Source of the DNA: Syngnathus acus
Taxonomy: Eukaryota; Chordata; Actinopteri; Syngnathiformes; Syngnathidae
Reading direction: 5' to 3'
NCBI RefSeq assembly: GCF_901709675.1
Contig: NC_051095.1
Span: 8,023,956-8,087,955, forward strand
DNA: 64,000 bases
Numbering within the stretch: the stretch's first letter is position 1; every line of letters starts with the position of its first letter. The notes under the pieces are model-generated. The model worked only from the letters and a program-made list of their open reading frames with translations, ran no database searches and was not told the origin of the DNA. The position numbers and the translations under genes are program-made. Shown in pieces: positions 23,458 to 37,720 of this stretch.

Positions 23458-23879
23458 TAATGTTAACTATCCCCTTGCAAAGAGATGCCTCAAGTAAGGA
23501 GCTAAATGTCTCATTCCACCCCATCAGTGATTGTTGAACTTTTTTTTTTTACAAGTACTGCCAAAAAAATATTTACTTTAGCTCTCCAAGCAATACAGTC
23601 ATAAAAATACACTGAAGTAGTGTAGTCGGCCTACATGCTCATGATAAAACTAAAAAGTATATTTAATACTCCTGCAACCTTATGCACAGTTTGAACATGA
23701 ACCCTGCACTTGAATATTGTTAGTCTAATACCTTAATTACCTACGTCATGTTCTTTTTAAATTTTTAAGTGTTTGCTAGAAATTATGTTTTTGCTATATG
23801 TCTGTGTATAGATTTGCAGTTATCCAGCTCATGGTAATCCACAAAGGTTGAATCAGGACAACTGGGCTATTCGGGTTGC

Positions 23880-24160
23880 AATTCATGATTATTATAATAA
23901 ATCGATGAATATGTAGATTATTAGTTCGGGAAATCGAATTAAATAGACATTTTTTTATTTTCTTCCCTAAATTGAAAAAACAGGAAATTATTTCAAATTT
24001 ATTGAAAAATTGCTTAAACATTAAGTGATATTCTAGGTACTGGTCTAATTTGAAACATTTGTCGGAAAACTGTCAAAATGTTGATTATTATTTTCTAAAT
24101 TAAAAGAAGGTGTTTACAAGTGTCTAGTTTTGAATAAACAGAAAAATAATGGATTTACCT
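23880..24160. repeat. relic interspersed repeat
   Basis: Starts with AATAAATCGATGAATATGTAG and GATTATTAG-type words, then a block (about 24075-24190) including ATTTTCTAAATTAAAAGAAGG that I associate with a common fish repeat. Similar AATCGATT-rich remnants occur at 37.54, 42.55 and 59.34 kb. The ends are lost. Confidence 0.4.
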
Positions 24161-25205
24161 TTATGGAGGACTGCAAAAGTCAGCCAATATTATTAATTCT
24201 GTGAATTTGGAGAACAGGTGAACAAGAGTTCTGCATGATTAATCAAATCCCCAAAACGTCATTGCCCGTAAAATAAACGTTTGAAAACAAACACTTCTTA
24301 AAGTTCGACTGCAAATGTATCGAAGATTAAAGTTAAATACAGCTGAACTGCACTTGGCGTGTAGTGGAAGCCCGCGTGCCACACTTTGCGCATCCCTGCA
24401 CTTCATTGAATGTAAACACCGTAAAGCAGTCAGTCAAGGAGACCCCATGGAGTGTATGACGACAGCTGTGCGCACATGATAGCATGACTCCTGGACAAGT
24501 GTGCTAGCATGTATGCAGTGCACAGGCAGTGACAAAGCACATCATGATGCATGCATGGCATACTCCGGTTAAAAAAAAAAAAAGTCCTCATGACGAGCCA
24601 GTGCAAGTGTCATTGTCTCTGCACAGCAAACCTGACTCATCAGTCTGCCCTTACAAAAATTAGCTAAGGATGTAAACAGGCTTCATGTATTCTAAGTGAC
24701 AACCCATGCTGTAAAAAATTGTGAATTTGGCCAAAGCACTACGAGCCCGGGGGGAGGCGGGGGGGGATAAGACAGGATGCAAATGGTGCATGTTAATTAC
24801 TGTACGGGGAATTCAAGTGAGCCGAAATGGCATCATAATTTTGTTGGGATATTGTCGGAAATCTGGCATGCTTTGAAAGAACGTGAAAAAGACAACAATT
24901 CTGTTTTCAATATACGGATGGGAACACAGGCTGGGAGTGAGATTAGGCAGCACTACAAGATAGCATGCATACATTCGACCCAACAATGCAAATAACAGAA
25001 CATTGCATTCGTTCAGGAATATACTGTACATGGAGTGTCTGCATTGAGATGAATACAAACAGCATGATGCACAGTAACTCACTGAGCTCTTCATTATGGG
25101 AAGAGAGCCAATATCAATAAAAAAGACATTGATACTCACTGCTACCATCACTGTCAGATAGGTAGAAATATTCAACTATTTGAATATGTATTATGAAGAT
25201 ACCTT

Positions 25206-25217
25206 ACTGCATGCACG

Positions 25218-25271
<54 letters not shown>

Positions 25272-25295
25272 CACACACGTATATATACATACATA
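25206..25295. repeat. (CA)n and (TA)n microsatellite
   Basis: A CA tract from 25206 to about 25276 is followed by TATATACATACATATATA. Confidence 0.9.
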
Positions 25296-26279
25296 TATAA
25301 TGTATCTATTTTTTAATTACATTATATACATATATTATAATTACAAGTCCTTTATGCAGCTTCCACAATCAGCCAAGCAGTTTGGTCACGATATGACATA
25401 AGAAACACAAAGTTTGCTACCTCAGTTAATTATTTGTCAAGAAAAAAAGAAAAATAATTTCCATGTATCTACTTCCCTTAATGAATCCATTAAGGTCTAC
25501 TGCAACCGCAATACAAAACGTGGCTTTACCATTGAATTCCAGCAGCATGCATGCATGGTTGGATGGGCCTGCCTGTCCTCTCACGTCAGGTGTGCTCTAA
25601 ATTATTGCACCACTGCAATATTGTCATAGTTTATTATGGCGCGCATGCTCAATGGGAAGCAGATTATGTTATAACCAATGAGGCCCCCCCACAAACGGCT
25701 CGTCTATGAGGTAATCCCAAACTAAGATAACAAAATAATCAAATTACACACAGTACACGCATGGTAAGAATGTTATATAATATTACACATGATATAATTA
25801 GTACACTTGATGCATGCTGAAATTATGGGGAAGTCTTTTATTCTGGGAAAAGGAATTAAAATATTAAGGGGAAGAAATGGACAGGAAATCAATTAACTGA
25901 AAAGAGTCAAAATGTCAGAGAATCTACATATTGATATCGCTATATTAAGTTCCACCTTTGTTTTTTTGAGTTCTGAAAAACGTCTAAACACCCTAAATGA
26001 CCACATTTTAACTTTCATTCTCAAGGGGACAATAATCACAATTTTAACAAATCTTGAGTCTTGAATCTGGCACCAGTTTCTTTCCCTCCGTCACTCCTAA
26101 AAACTACTTTTGTCCTCACAACATTTCTTTACCCTGCAAGCACGAGCAAGCGTGGCCTCGTGAACGCGCACAGCCAACAAGGCTATAAAATGTGGAGAGA
26201 CGAGGAAATTAATTTAAACAGTTTGTCCGTCACTCGTCAAGGGTTCAAAAAAGGTCGCCGTAAATCTCGCGCGGCGAAC

Positions 26280-26400
26280 ACAACATGTGTGCACGTGCAC
26301 GCGCGTGAGCGTTCATGAGGAAGCAAATGAGTACGTATAAGTCTGCGTACGCGCGTGCGTGCAAGTGCGTGTTTGTGTGTGTGTTTGTGTGTGCATGGCT
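26280..26400. repeat. (GT)n/(GC)n alternating tract
   Basis: Alternating purine-pyrimidine stretches (GTGCACGTGCACGCGCGTG near 26288 and GTGTGTTTGTGTGTGTTTGT near 26370). No coding potential. Confidence 0.7.
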
Positions 26401-27083
26401 CTTGTCCTGTTTTGTGCTCCTTTGCATTTTGGGGCTAAAAAGCTGCTAAGTGCCAACTTGTCGCATAAAAACAACCCCGAACGATGTATGCTCACACACG
26501 CCCAAACTAATGTAGGAAAACAAGATCTCACATAATGCCCCGCCCTCAAGACTAAACAACTATACTGTACATCTATCATGCACGCTGCCTTCACTGACAT
26601 GTAGAAAAGTCAGACAACTCACCTCTCCAGTATGTACTGTGTAAGAGGGGTGTAGGGAAAAGTTGTGGAGAGTGGAAGGATGGATGATGATGGGATGAGG
26701 GCACGACGAGAAATGAAGGTGCTGATTTGAAAGACTTTTTGGGGGGAGGTTTGTAAAGAGCGAGCTCCCTTAAAAAATAAAGAATGTGAGGAGTTCCTTC
26801 CTGGGACAGATTGTGGGTGTATGTGGGTGTGGGGGGTTGCGGATGGGGGGGGGCATGTGAAAGGCTCGCCGGTTAAAAAGCGCCGCTTGAAGCACTCAGT
26901 GCGTCTCTGAACTTGATCAGATTGTATGTGTCCCGCAGAGAGTCTGCTAGTATCCCTCTGAAACACGCTCAATGCTGCACCCCCTTTCTTCCTTTTTTTT
27001 TGGGCTAAGCCCCCCTAAATAAAATCGCAGGATATTACAATTGCTGCCATCCTCTCTGTCTGTCTTTCCCCCCCCCCCCCCAC

Positions 27084-27215
<132 letters not shown>

Positions 27216-27559
27216 CTCCCTCCCTTCAGTCCCCCCCCTCAGTCTTTACACCCTATATGGAGATTCTCTGAAAAAAAAAACCACCAACCCCCACTCCCAA
27301 AACCTCTTAAAATGCCACAATCTGGATTCGTGCCAGAAACATCGAGTTTTATGATAGATGACATCAAATTAGTAAAGTAGAAATATATATATATATAGAT
27401 ATATAGATAGATATAAACATTACTTTTTATTCATATCACTATCCAACAATTGTTCTGTAAATGTTTAATATGTCTCAATAAAATCTTGTAAAAAAAGAAA
27501 AAGTAAAATGAAAAAAAAAAAGTCATTCATGTCTCGGTCGGTCTAAGTTGGGTCCGGGC

Positions 27560-28089
27560 TGCGCGTTCCTCGGGCTGCGCGCTCGGAGCTGCAAAGGCTC
27601 GTATTTACCTGCAAAATAACGCCGACGAGAGCCAATCAAAATGAGGCGGCAGAGACGAGCTGCCGTCTTCAATAGGCAACGCTGCCAATCACTGGAAATC
27701 CGGCCAATTAGCAGCCTGGCTGTGGGTCACGTGTGAGGCGGGGAGTCAACCCGCGATTGGCTGTCGTAGCACTGCCTCCCGAGTTCATTTATGTTCTGAG
27801 AGTGAGTGATTGACTTTATCAGTCCAAGGACATCATCCGGCTGGAAAGGGGGGGAGTGTGATCCTGGTTCTCACGGAGCGCGCTCGACGGGAGTTTTGCA
27901 CGTTCCTCCAAACTCTTGAGAAGGATTCGTCCCCGTTTTTAGAGTGCTCATTTTTGGGGGGTTCGTGATATTTAATTATTATTTTCTGTGCGGCAAATCT
28001 CGGCGCGGCGCTTGCAGCTTGCGCGCTCCGCTAAACTGGATTTTATATTTCTTTCCTGCTAATTTTTTTTTTTGCCCCAGTCATAGCTC
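27560..28089 (+). promoter_or_regulatory. zic3: zic3 promoter and 5' UTR region
   Basis: A CpG-rich region runs into exon 1. It has three CCAAT boxes (27632-27636, 27685-27689, 27704-27708) plus an inverted one (ATTGG, 27756-27760) and an E-box CACGTG (27728-27733). No TATA box stands out, consistent with a CpG-island, NF-Y-type promoter. The transcription start cannot be fixed from sequence. An in-frame TAG at 28084 sits two codons before the first ATG. Confidence 0.5.
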
Positions 28090-29954
<1,865 letters not shown>

Positions 29955-30021
29955 GGGCGAGAAGAAGCAAGAGGCCGAACTTCGACAATGTGGATTTTAA
30001 AAACAACTGAGACGTTTCCTG

Positions 30022-30077
<56 letters not shown>

Positions 30078-31766
30078 CACACAGACACACGCGCAAGCAC
30101 GCGCGCGCGCACGAACATAACGGGACATGCAGAAGCAAGCAAGAGGGCCACGTCCGAGCTCAGGATTACTCAAGTTGGACTTTTTATTCCGCAGTTTGGA
30201 GGGATTCAAATGAAAATGAATGGAAAAGAGAATCCGCAGATTACATCATTGTGTTGTTTTTGTTTCTCTTTTCAGTTGAAAAAAAAAACATTTCAGGATT
30301 TAAAAATGATTTATTTTTCATTTTATGTATTTTCTGAAAATTTTATTTAAAAATAAAAAGAATAAAAAAAGGGAGGATTACTTCACTCTGTTTTATATTA
30401 TAAAAAGGGTGGCAGACAGCAACTGTTATGTCGCCCCTTCAATTGATTGTTGGAACTTCAGTCTTAAGAAAACGTGCCAAAGTCTTTTTTGTCATGAACT
30501 TGAACACAGTTTAAAAGATTACAAAACGAAAAAAAAAATCCTAAATAAATATTATACTCGTGAATGTATTTCCTTGTTTGATGGGGTCAAATCTGTTGTC
30601 ATCGTCCGTTTTTTCGGGTGGAGAAAAAAAATGTGGTATTAGGTTACGATTGTTGCCGTTAAATATAATAACGTTGCCTTTTGTTAATATGCCGTTGTAA
30701 ATACATATCCATGATGCCATATTTATCGATTTGTAATTTAATTATGGGTATAAGTTCTGGGGGGAAAATGATATTTATGGAAATGTTTTTTTTTTCTAAC
30801 AACTGTACAGTTTGGGCTCAGCTTCACAATTACAACAAAAAAGCTCCAACATGGCGATTGTATCCTTTTGTCTTTTCCTTTCTGATATTTTGATTTTTTT
30901 TTTTAACCAGTAGGCCTACACGTGTCTTATTTGCATCGAATAATAAATAGTCTATATGGATGGATAATATGGATTTGTCTATATATGATGCAAAATATTT
31001 CCCATATTTTCTTTATGAGACCATTGACATGTACATGTGTGACCTTGGAGGAGGGAGTTAAGCTGAGAAGCTATAAAACGCTTGTGTGGTAATCTTTATT
31101 TGGGGGTGGGCATGGAATTCAAACTTTGCTTTTGTATATTTTACTTTTATAGAATCAGACATAGATGTCAAATCTGTAGCATTCAAACAAACAAAAAAAA
31201 CAGCCTATTGCACACTTTGTATTATAGACAAGTGTGTGCGGATTTCCAAATCAAGGTGACAGAATTTTAAAATTGGGTGTTGAGACACGCCAATAATGGC
31301 TTTTTTTTTTTTTTTAAAGAATAGTTCCAGCAGTGTCTTTGTGCAAGTATGTTTTTAAATGTGTGCATCGGCAACAATGGAACTGTCACAAGAAAGAAAA
31401 GAATAATAATATTAATAATAATAAAACGTTTTTGTCTGTCAGCCTGCATTGTTTTAAACGTAATTCTTCTATGGAAACTAAAGCGTGTTCTCTGTTGTGG
31501 TGTTTGCATATAGAGCAGTTTGATGATGCCTGTTTTTTTTTTTTTATGTGTGAGTAACTTGTCAAGATGGCATTTTTTGTGTTGGAAAAACAAATCTAGT
31601 GGAAGGAATTGTAGATCTATGAGGGACTTTTATTTTTTTTGTTTGGGGGTTTCAAAAAGAGTTACAGCATTGCATTGTAACCTATTCTCAAGAATTAAAT
31701 ATTATGCAGACACAAAGTATATTGTGAGAACAATTTCAGACCACCAGCACTAACTTTGAAAATAAA
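29955..31766 (+). other. zic3: zic3 3' UTR (probable extent)
   Basis: AT-rich sequence after the stop. AATAAA signals occur at 30352, 30361, 30544, 30942 and 31761, so alternative polyadenylation is possible. The outer limit is a guess at the last of these. A Pumilio-type element TGTAAATA is at 30696-30703. The small ORFs here have no domain and are dismissed. Confidence 0.45.
30026..30074. repeat. (CA)n in zic3 3' UTR
   Basis: About 24 CA units start 72 bp after the zic3 stop codon, followed by CACGCGCGCGCGC-type sequence at 30092-30112. Confidence 0.92.
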
Positions 31767-32880
31767 ATGTACAAAAAGAAAATCGGTACCTCGTGACAGT
31801 GATATATGAAATACGTTTATTTAATTAAATAATTTAAGGAGTATATGTTTTATATGCTATTTTCTATACCTTAATTTAAAATAGAACTACTTTTTCTTAT
31901 GCTTGGCCCTCATTCACATAGCAAATATTGTCTTTATAAACAAACAAAAACACACGTACACACAAAAGCGAGAATGTGATGTAACACTTTCTGGGAGACA
32001 GGGGTCAAATTCTGAAGATGAGGAAGAGAAAAAAATGTTTTTAGTCATGAAACGTGTCACTGTGCCACACTGAGGCAAATGTTACAAGAGCAGGCCCACG
32101 TCAATGCCTTAGCCTGAATCAGCTACAGACCATCAGGCAAAATGCGCTCCCTTGTTTCTAAAGGCTACTGTGTATTGCTTTCTTTTAAGAAAACAAATGT
32201 GATTTTTTTTCTTCTTTTTTTGGACTGGAATAAAAGCAAAGCATTCTGCAAACGAGCCTTCCAAATGATTTTTTTTCCCGTTCATATATGATTAGAAGCA
32301 TGTTTGTGTGCTTGCTGGGAGTCAGACTGCAAGGAGTCACTTGAACTTGACACCAAGGGAGGCGCCATCTTAGTGTCTTGGCTTGTGTGCGTGCAGTCAT
32401 CCTGACGTGACTTGACAGACGGTTCATTTCACGTCCAAGTTGCGCACGCGTGAAAACTTTTTTAGTTTTTTACGAGAATTTCTTTTGACTTGGAAAATGA
32501 GACGTCAGGTTAGCAACTGCGCGGAAAGGCGGGCAAGTGAGGACACCGTGTGACAGTCAAATGAAGTGTGTGTTGCCAAAAGTCTCCCACCACACGCACC
32601 CAAACGGGTTTCCTCATTTACTCGCTGCGAAATAAGAAATAAAGGAACACGTGCTGATGGGTTTGAAATCAGCAGAGCTTTTTTTCTTTCTTTTTTACTT
32701 ACAAAATGAGATGCATCAACACCAGCATTTGGAGACTGATTCCCATTTTTCTCCCCACTTTTGCGCAAGCGCGATTATTCCTTTGATTTCTTTCCTCTCA
32801 GCCCCCTTTCTCCCCCTCCTCCCTCCCTCCCTCCCTACGTCCCCCCTCCTTCCATCCCTCCACGCTCGGCTCGTCTCGTC
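31767..32880. other. gene-free stretch
   Basis: AT-rich at first, then a C/T-rich tract (32790-32870, CCTCCCTCCCTCCC). No element or gene recognised. Confidence 0.35.
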
Positions 32881-33220
32881 GCACATTTTAAGTTCCTCCT
32901 CTCAGACACAGTGACGTCAAATAAGACAGACCCGACTTGCAGAGCGAGAGAGGGGGAGAAAAAAAGCCGCGAGAATGGATGGATGCGTTTACGCACGCGT
33001 CAAGGTTGCGTTTGTTTACGCTTTTTACACGCTGCTTGTCATTCCGCGGGATTGGTGACTGCACTCTGACCTGCATTATCATCGCAGACAAATCCGAGCG
33101 TAAAGATGCCATTAATGCGTGTTAATTTGAGAGTAATTCCGCTAAGGAAAACAAACACTTGAGCGTTCATCTGTCAACACGCGTGTAGTAAATGATGATA
33201 TAAATAGACAAGAAAGTGGA
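32881..33220. promoter_or_regulatory. candidate enhancer block with CRE
   Basis: A CpG-containing unique block starting with a perfect CRE (TGACGTCA, 32912-32919). It includes GTTTACGC / TTACGCACGCGT words (32985-33025) and a homeodomain-like CCATTAATGCG near 33110. Located about 3 kb downstream of zic3. Inference from composition only. Confidence 0.3.
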
Positions 33221-33444
33221 GCAGGACGCTCAGTCCAAGAAAGCAGAGAGAGAGAGTGAGAGAGTGAGAGGGACAGGAAAAACAGAGACGCGCTCGCGCG
33301 CACACATAAAATGCTTGAACTTGTGGTTGATTCTCAATAATGGATTAGCAAGCAGTGCGTAGAGACGAAACCAACAATGCTGCCGCATGCATGTGCCGTC
33401 TGTCTGTCCTTCCTTGCAAGGATTTTGCGTGTGCGTGTGAGCGT

Positions 33445-33467
33445 GGGGGGGGGGGGGGGGGGGGGGG
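33445..33467. repeat. 23-base G homopolymer
   Basis: Uninterrupted run of 23 G, followed about 180 bp later by a C-run (33650-33664). Likely length-variable and prone to quadruplex formation. Confidence 0.9.
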
Positions 33468-33829
33468 CAACCGTGGGATGATGGCAGCTGGCTCTTGGAA
33501 CCTCCATCCGGGGGAGAAAGGCAGTGAGTGGCGGTCTGCGACTGACTTATACCGGCTGAAGTTTGATATCGGATTGATTGGACAAAATCAAATACATTAA
33601 AAAAAAAAGCACCCCCCTCCAAAACATACTCCTACGCCTTCGACCGCTTCCCCCCCCCCCCCCCTCCTCCTCCTCCCAGTGAAGAGTATTTGCTGGCTAA
33701 GCAGAAGAGGAGCGCGCTCTATAAGAGGATCACCCGACACAAGCAGGTCCCCAACGTCCTTTGTCACGCAAGCGAAGCTTGCACACGCGCCCCTATATAG
33801 CGCTGGGTTATCAATTAATGCTATCACAA

Positions 33830-34110
33830 CATGCCTTTAATACGCACTATGCACACTTTTGTCTTTTTTTTTATTTTTTAAGTGAATGCAAGGGAAGGTT
33901 TGTTGTGATTCTTCTGCGAAGCTTATAAAGCTGGCAAGATGCATTTTAACGCTCAAGGGCACTTAAGCAGTTGATCTCTGAGCGCGTGACATGTGGCCAA
34001 ACATTCCCGAGAGAGTCGATTTATGATCACGAGGAACAAGGACCTGCTGCATATTGATTGCTACGAGAAACTAATCATTATCACAAGTAATTAATTAAGA
34101 CGTTTGTTTT
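33830..34110. promoter_or_regulatory. candidate conserved noncoding element
   Basis: Unique block containing ATTGATTGCTACG, ACTAATCATTATCAC and TAATTAATTAAG (34052-34100), with many homeodomain-type cores and no repeat or frame. Conservation not tested. Confidence 0.3.
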
Positions 34111-34399
34111 TATCATCAATATTTTCATATATTTACGGTTTTAAATATAATAATAATTTTAATGGCATAAAAACTTGCATACTGTGAAATCTGAACTTGT
34201 GAGTGGACAAGTATTTCCTTTTATGACAAAACCTTTTTTGTATTTCACGAATTGTTAAACAATTAAGTATTCAGACCTACTATTTTTTCACAAGTTACGT
34301 TTTTTTAAATTATCATCACATATTTCATTGGCTGCAGATATACTTAAAGCTTAAAAAAAAAAAGTGTCAAGTTCCCTGATGTTTTTAAAATTCAGTTCA

Positions 34400-34860
34400 A
34401 TCTGCAATTTTGGATCGTCTGAGACGGACCCGAACCCGTGACGCTTCAACTACCCTTAAACAAGCCTGCACCGTTATCTGCAACCAGAGTATAATTAGCA
34501 ATGATTGACATTTACCGGATGGCATTAAACGCACCACGACATTCTAGTGAGCAAAATCATCACAAGAGTTGAAAACATGACTTCATAAAACAACAGCGGA
34601 AATTGCTTGTCAGCTCGGGCGTTTTTGATGCGCTCTGCCAATTCTCGATGCTCTAGCGAGCTGCTTGCACCGCGCGAAACACCTTCAATCCACATGATGC
34701 GTCTTCCTGTGCCGAGCGTGGCGTTCTTTTTGTGCGTCCTTTTTGTCATGCAAAACCATTAGCACATCAGCACAATGGCTTTGTCTTACACACTCAATTA
34801 TTGCCCCCCTTTAATTAAGATGCATTTCCATTGAGGCCGTCACCTAAGCGCATAGCCTGC
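34400..34860. promoter_or_regulatory. candidate conserved noncoding element with paired SOX site
   Basis: Unique block. At 34772-34783 ACAATGGCTTTGT gives two facing SOX cores, and TTTAATTAAGATGC lies near 34811. No coding potential. Functional role inferred. Confidence 0.33.
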
Positions 34861-36300
34861 AGCTATGACGAGTGAAAGTTGACAATTTTTCATACATGAC
34901 ATTTAATTTGAAGCCATTTGAGATCACGATTGAATGAAATCTTGGCACTTCTTTTTTCAAGAATTTCGACTTATAGTAAATACAAAGTGTGGGTGTATCT
35001 TTACCACCTCTGGCTGTCACAATATGAACAAAGATAGTCAAACTCAAAGCACATCCGTAGCAATGACATCATCAGTTTGTTGACTGATGAACTCATATAT
35101 ACGTACAGTGGCATAGCGTTAATTCTGGGAGGGTTGGAAGTGCTTGAACAAACTTGATGAATCTCTAAACCCACGCACCCACGCTAATGAGCCCCCAGAG
35201 TTGGTGCGTGTGTGTGTCTGCATGCACACTCAGCCATGAAGATGTTCTTCTTGTGCATATATAGAGGAGAGAGAGTGAGATGCAGAGATTGAGAAAGGAA
35301 GAGATGCTAAATCACCAATTGACTTTGGGTGCTTTTAATTTCCTCCAGGAAAAGTAAAAAAAAGAAAAAGAAAAAGAAGAGTAAAAGTAGTCTAGAGGGG
35401 GGGGCAGACAGACAGCATTTCCATTCATTCCATTGCAAAACGATGATTTAAGATCAACAAGTTTTGAGTTACAAGTTTTGAGTTACAAGCGTAATCACAG
35501 ATTCCTACAAATCGCTTGCTTGCCTGATGATTCGCTTATTGATTCCTCTTACGTCACAATTGACGACACACACAAGAAGCATTTTGCCGTGTTATGGGCC
35601 CGGAGATTGAAATAAAAACATCTACCACAGTCTGTGGTGTGAGGGGCTAGTCCGACCAAGTTCTGAAAAGATGTTCTTAAGTTCTTAAAAGATGCTTAAA
35701 AGGAATGCTGGTCTTGGTGGTTGGAATGGATTAATGGAAATTCAATTAGTTTCAGCAGAGAAGAAATTGGCTTACAAGCTTGGCCATGGCAGAATTTAAT
35801 CTATTTAATTTTAATTGTCATAATTAATTTACATTTACGTCAAGATCCAACTTTATAAGTAGACCTTCACATGCTTCTGTTCTAATTTAAAAAAATAAAA
35901 TAAAATAAATTCCAGGTGGACTACATAATGATAAATTGCAATTGCAACACAAGCATAAATATGATTGTGTGAGAGTGACAACAGTCACTTGGGGGCAAGG
36001 GGATAAAAGATTGGAGCATGAGGTCTAATCAAAAGCCAGGCATCAATAGCCGAATGTTTTTCTCTCCATAGGTTGTGTTTCGAAAGCAGAGATTATTTTA
36101 TTTTATTTTTTTTACTGTAATGACTTACTGGAAAAGAAACAACGGCAGCAGGGTGGTTGGTTGCCGGGTGACAGGGCTTCAAATAAAAAAAGCTGCTTCA
36201 ATACACATTTACTCATTAGAATGTTTTTTTTTTCCAACATGGATTCTTTGCCTCTCAAAAGCCAGACGGGAACATGCTTCAACAAGAATAAATATCACAA
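34861..36300. other. gene-free AT-rich stretch
   Basis: Short GA/AG tracts (35266-35305, 35357-35385), an 8-10 base G run near 35397 and a direct duplication GAGTTACAAG at 35465 and 35481. Nothing else is recognised. Confidence 0.35.
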
Positions 36301-36306
36301 ATTGTG

Positions 36307-36385
36307 TAAGGGTCCGCAACCCACGGCTCCAGAGCCGCATGTGGCCCTTCCACCCTTCTCCTGTGGCGAGCTATTCGACCCCCAT
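36307..36385. mobile_element. hAT-like terminal fragment
   Basis: GGGTCCGCAACCCACGGCTC followed by CCAGAGCCGCATGTGGCCC is the signature terminus of a widespread fish/vertebrate hAT MITE. Only about 80 bp is visible, ending near a (TA)n tract; the opposite end is not found. Confidence 0.5.
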
Positions 36386-36529
36386 ATATATATATAATGA
36401 GGAAGAGGTGTTGTTGTTGGAGGAAAGAAGACAGGTAGGAGGGCCAGTTGAGAAGGAGGGGCGGATGGAAAAGCCAGGTGCAGAGCGACCTCATGCCAGG
36501 ATAATGTATGGGGGCCATGGGTCCGTCCG

Positions 36530-36790
36530 TCCACCAAACCAATCCTGGTCCTTTCACACTGACAGCTTTTCAATGCCACTATGGAACAATCGCCCCGCAC
36601 AATAATTGCCTTTTACACTTTGGCTTCTATCTCGGGCCGAGAACAACACAACGGACATTGTCGCTCACGATTGCTATTCAGTGGACCCAGATAGGCTTGG
36701 TTATTGTTTTGGAATCAAAAAAGAAAAAGGGACAGAGGCTGGTGTTAAAGTGTGCACTGGTGTGATTGGCGGGGCCCTCCCTAATAAATC
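36530..36790. promoter_or_regulatory. candidate conserved noncoding element
   Basis: Unique block with several SOX-like cores (GAACAATCG near 36583, CACAATAATTG near 36598, ACATTGTCG near 36654) and no coding frame. Confidence 0.3.
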
Positions 36791-36957
36791 GCACATTTTT
36801 TAGCAGGCAGAGAAACAGTGGAGGTCGTAACTAAGGTGCTTTGCTCCAACCTATCATCGTCAAATATTTTCATCTACACAGACACTCGATCCGTCCCCTG
36901 CTATGATGACCCGTGACACCTTTTTCCTCTTGATGCGAACCTCACTGGGGAAGTTGA

Positions 36958-36975
36958 GGGGGGGGGGGGGGGGGG
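36958..36975. repeat. 18-base G homopolymer
   Basis: Uninterrupted G run; another short run occurs at 37131-37139. Confidence 0.9.
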
Positions 36976-37539
36976 CAGAGTAACCCAAAACCTCTCTTTG
37001 ATGGAAAGCCTCACTTGTTACTCCAATATTCAATAATAAACACTTCTTTAACATGGTCAAAATATTATTTTGGAACATTTTTGTGGATATTGTAGCATTA
37101 TTGTTTTATAATTGCCACACATCTAATGAAGGGGGGGGTCACTGACGGGTAAATACATATTTCTCACTGAAATATCTTGTGCAAATTAAGATGTAGTATT
37201 CAGGCGAGATACAGTAAAAGGGGTGGACAGAAAATTACAAGCAAAATGTGTGAAGATACAAGAAAAGTCGTAAAACCGAGACAGGAGAATTAACAAGGAG
37301 GAGTGAGGGGGTCACAATAAAAAAAATGGTTTCCCAGAGGAAAAACATCGGTACAAAACTATGTCAGTTTTGACAAGGGTCAAACTTTCCACAAAAACAA
37401 AGAAAGAGAAACAGGAGAAAGTCTGATTCTTAGATTTGAGAGTGACTTTATAAGAAGTGTCGCTAACTCTTTACATGTGCTTGCATATAGAAGTTAATAA
37501 TAAATGGAAAAAAATAAAGACAGCAATGTTATAGATAGA

Positions 37540-37720
37540 TCTGAAAATCATGATTATTTTGTTATTCTTATAACTTGTCAATTTTGTTTGATTAATCAGT
37601 GAATCTGACATACATATACAGTATATAATTTAATTTACATCCTTCAACTCAAAAACTGGATCTTCATTTGATAATCATTTAGTTGTTGAATAATCAATTA
37701 CTTCTTGCGCCTCAACTCAG
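37540..37720. repeat. relic AATCGATT-type repeat
   Basis: Runs of GATTAATCAG, GATAATCATTTAG and AATAATCAATTAC words resemble the remnants at 23.9, 42.55 and 59.34 kb. Degenerate, ends not visible. Confidence 0.35.

Noticed and set aside
36075-36605. 176-codon plus-strand ORF
   Set aside because: Crosses a hAT fragment and a (TA)n tract; no recognisable protein.
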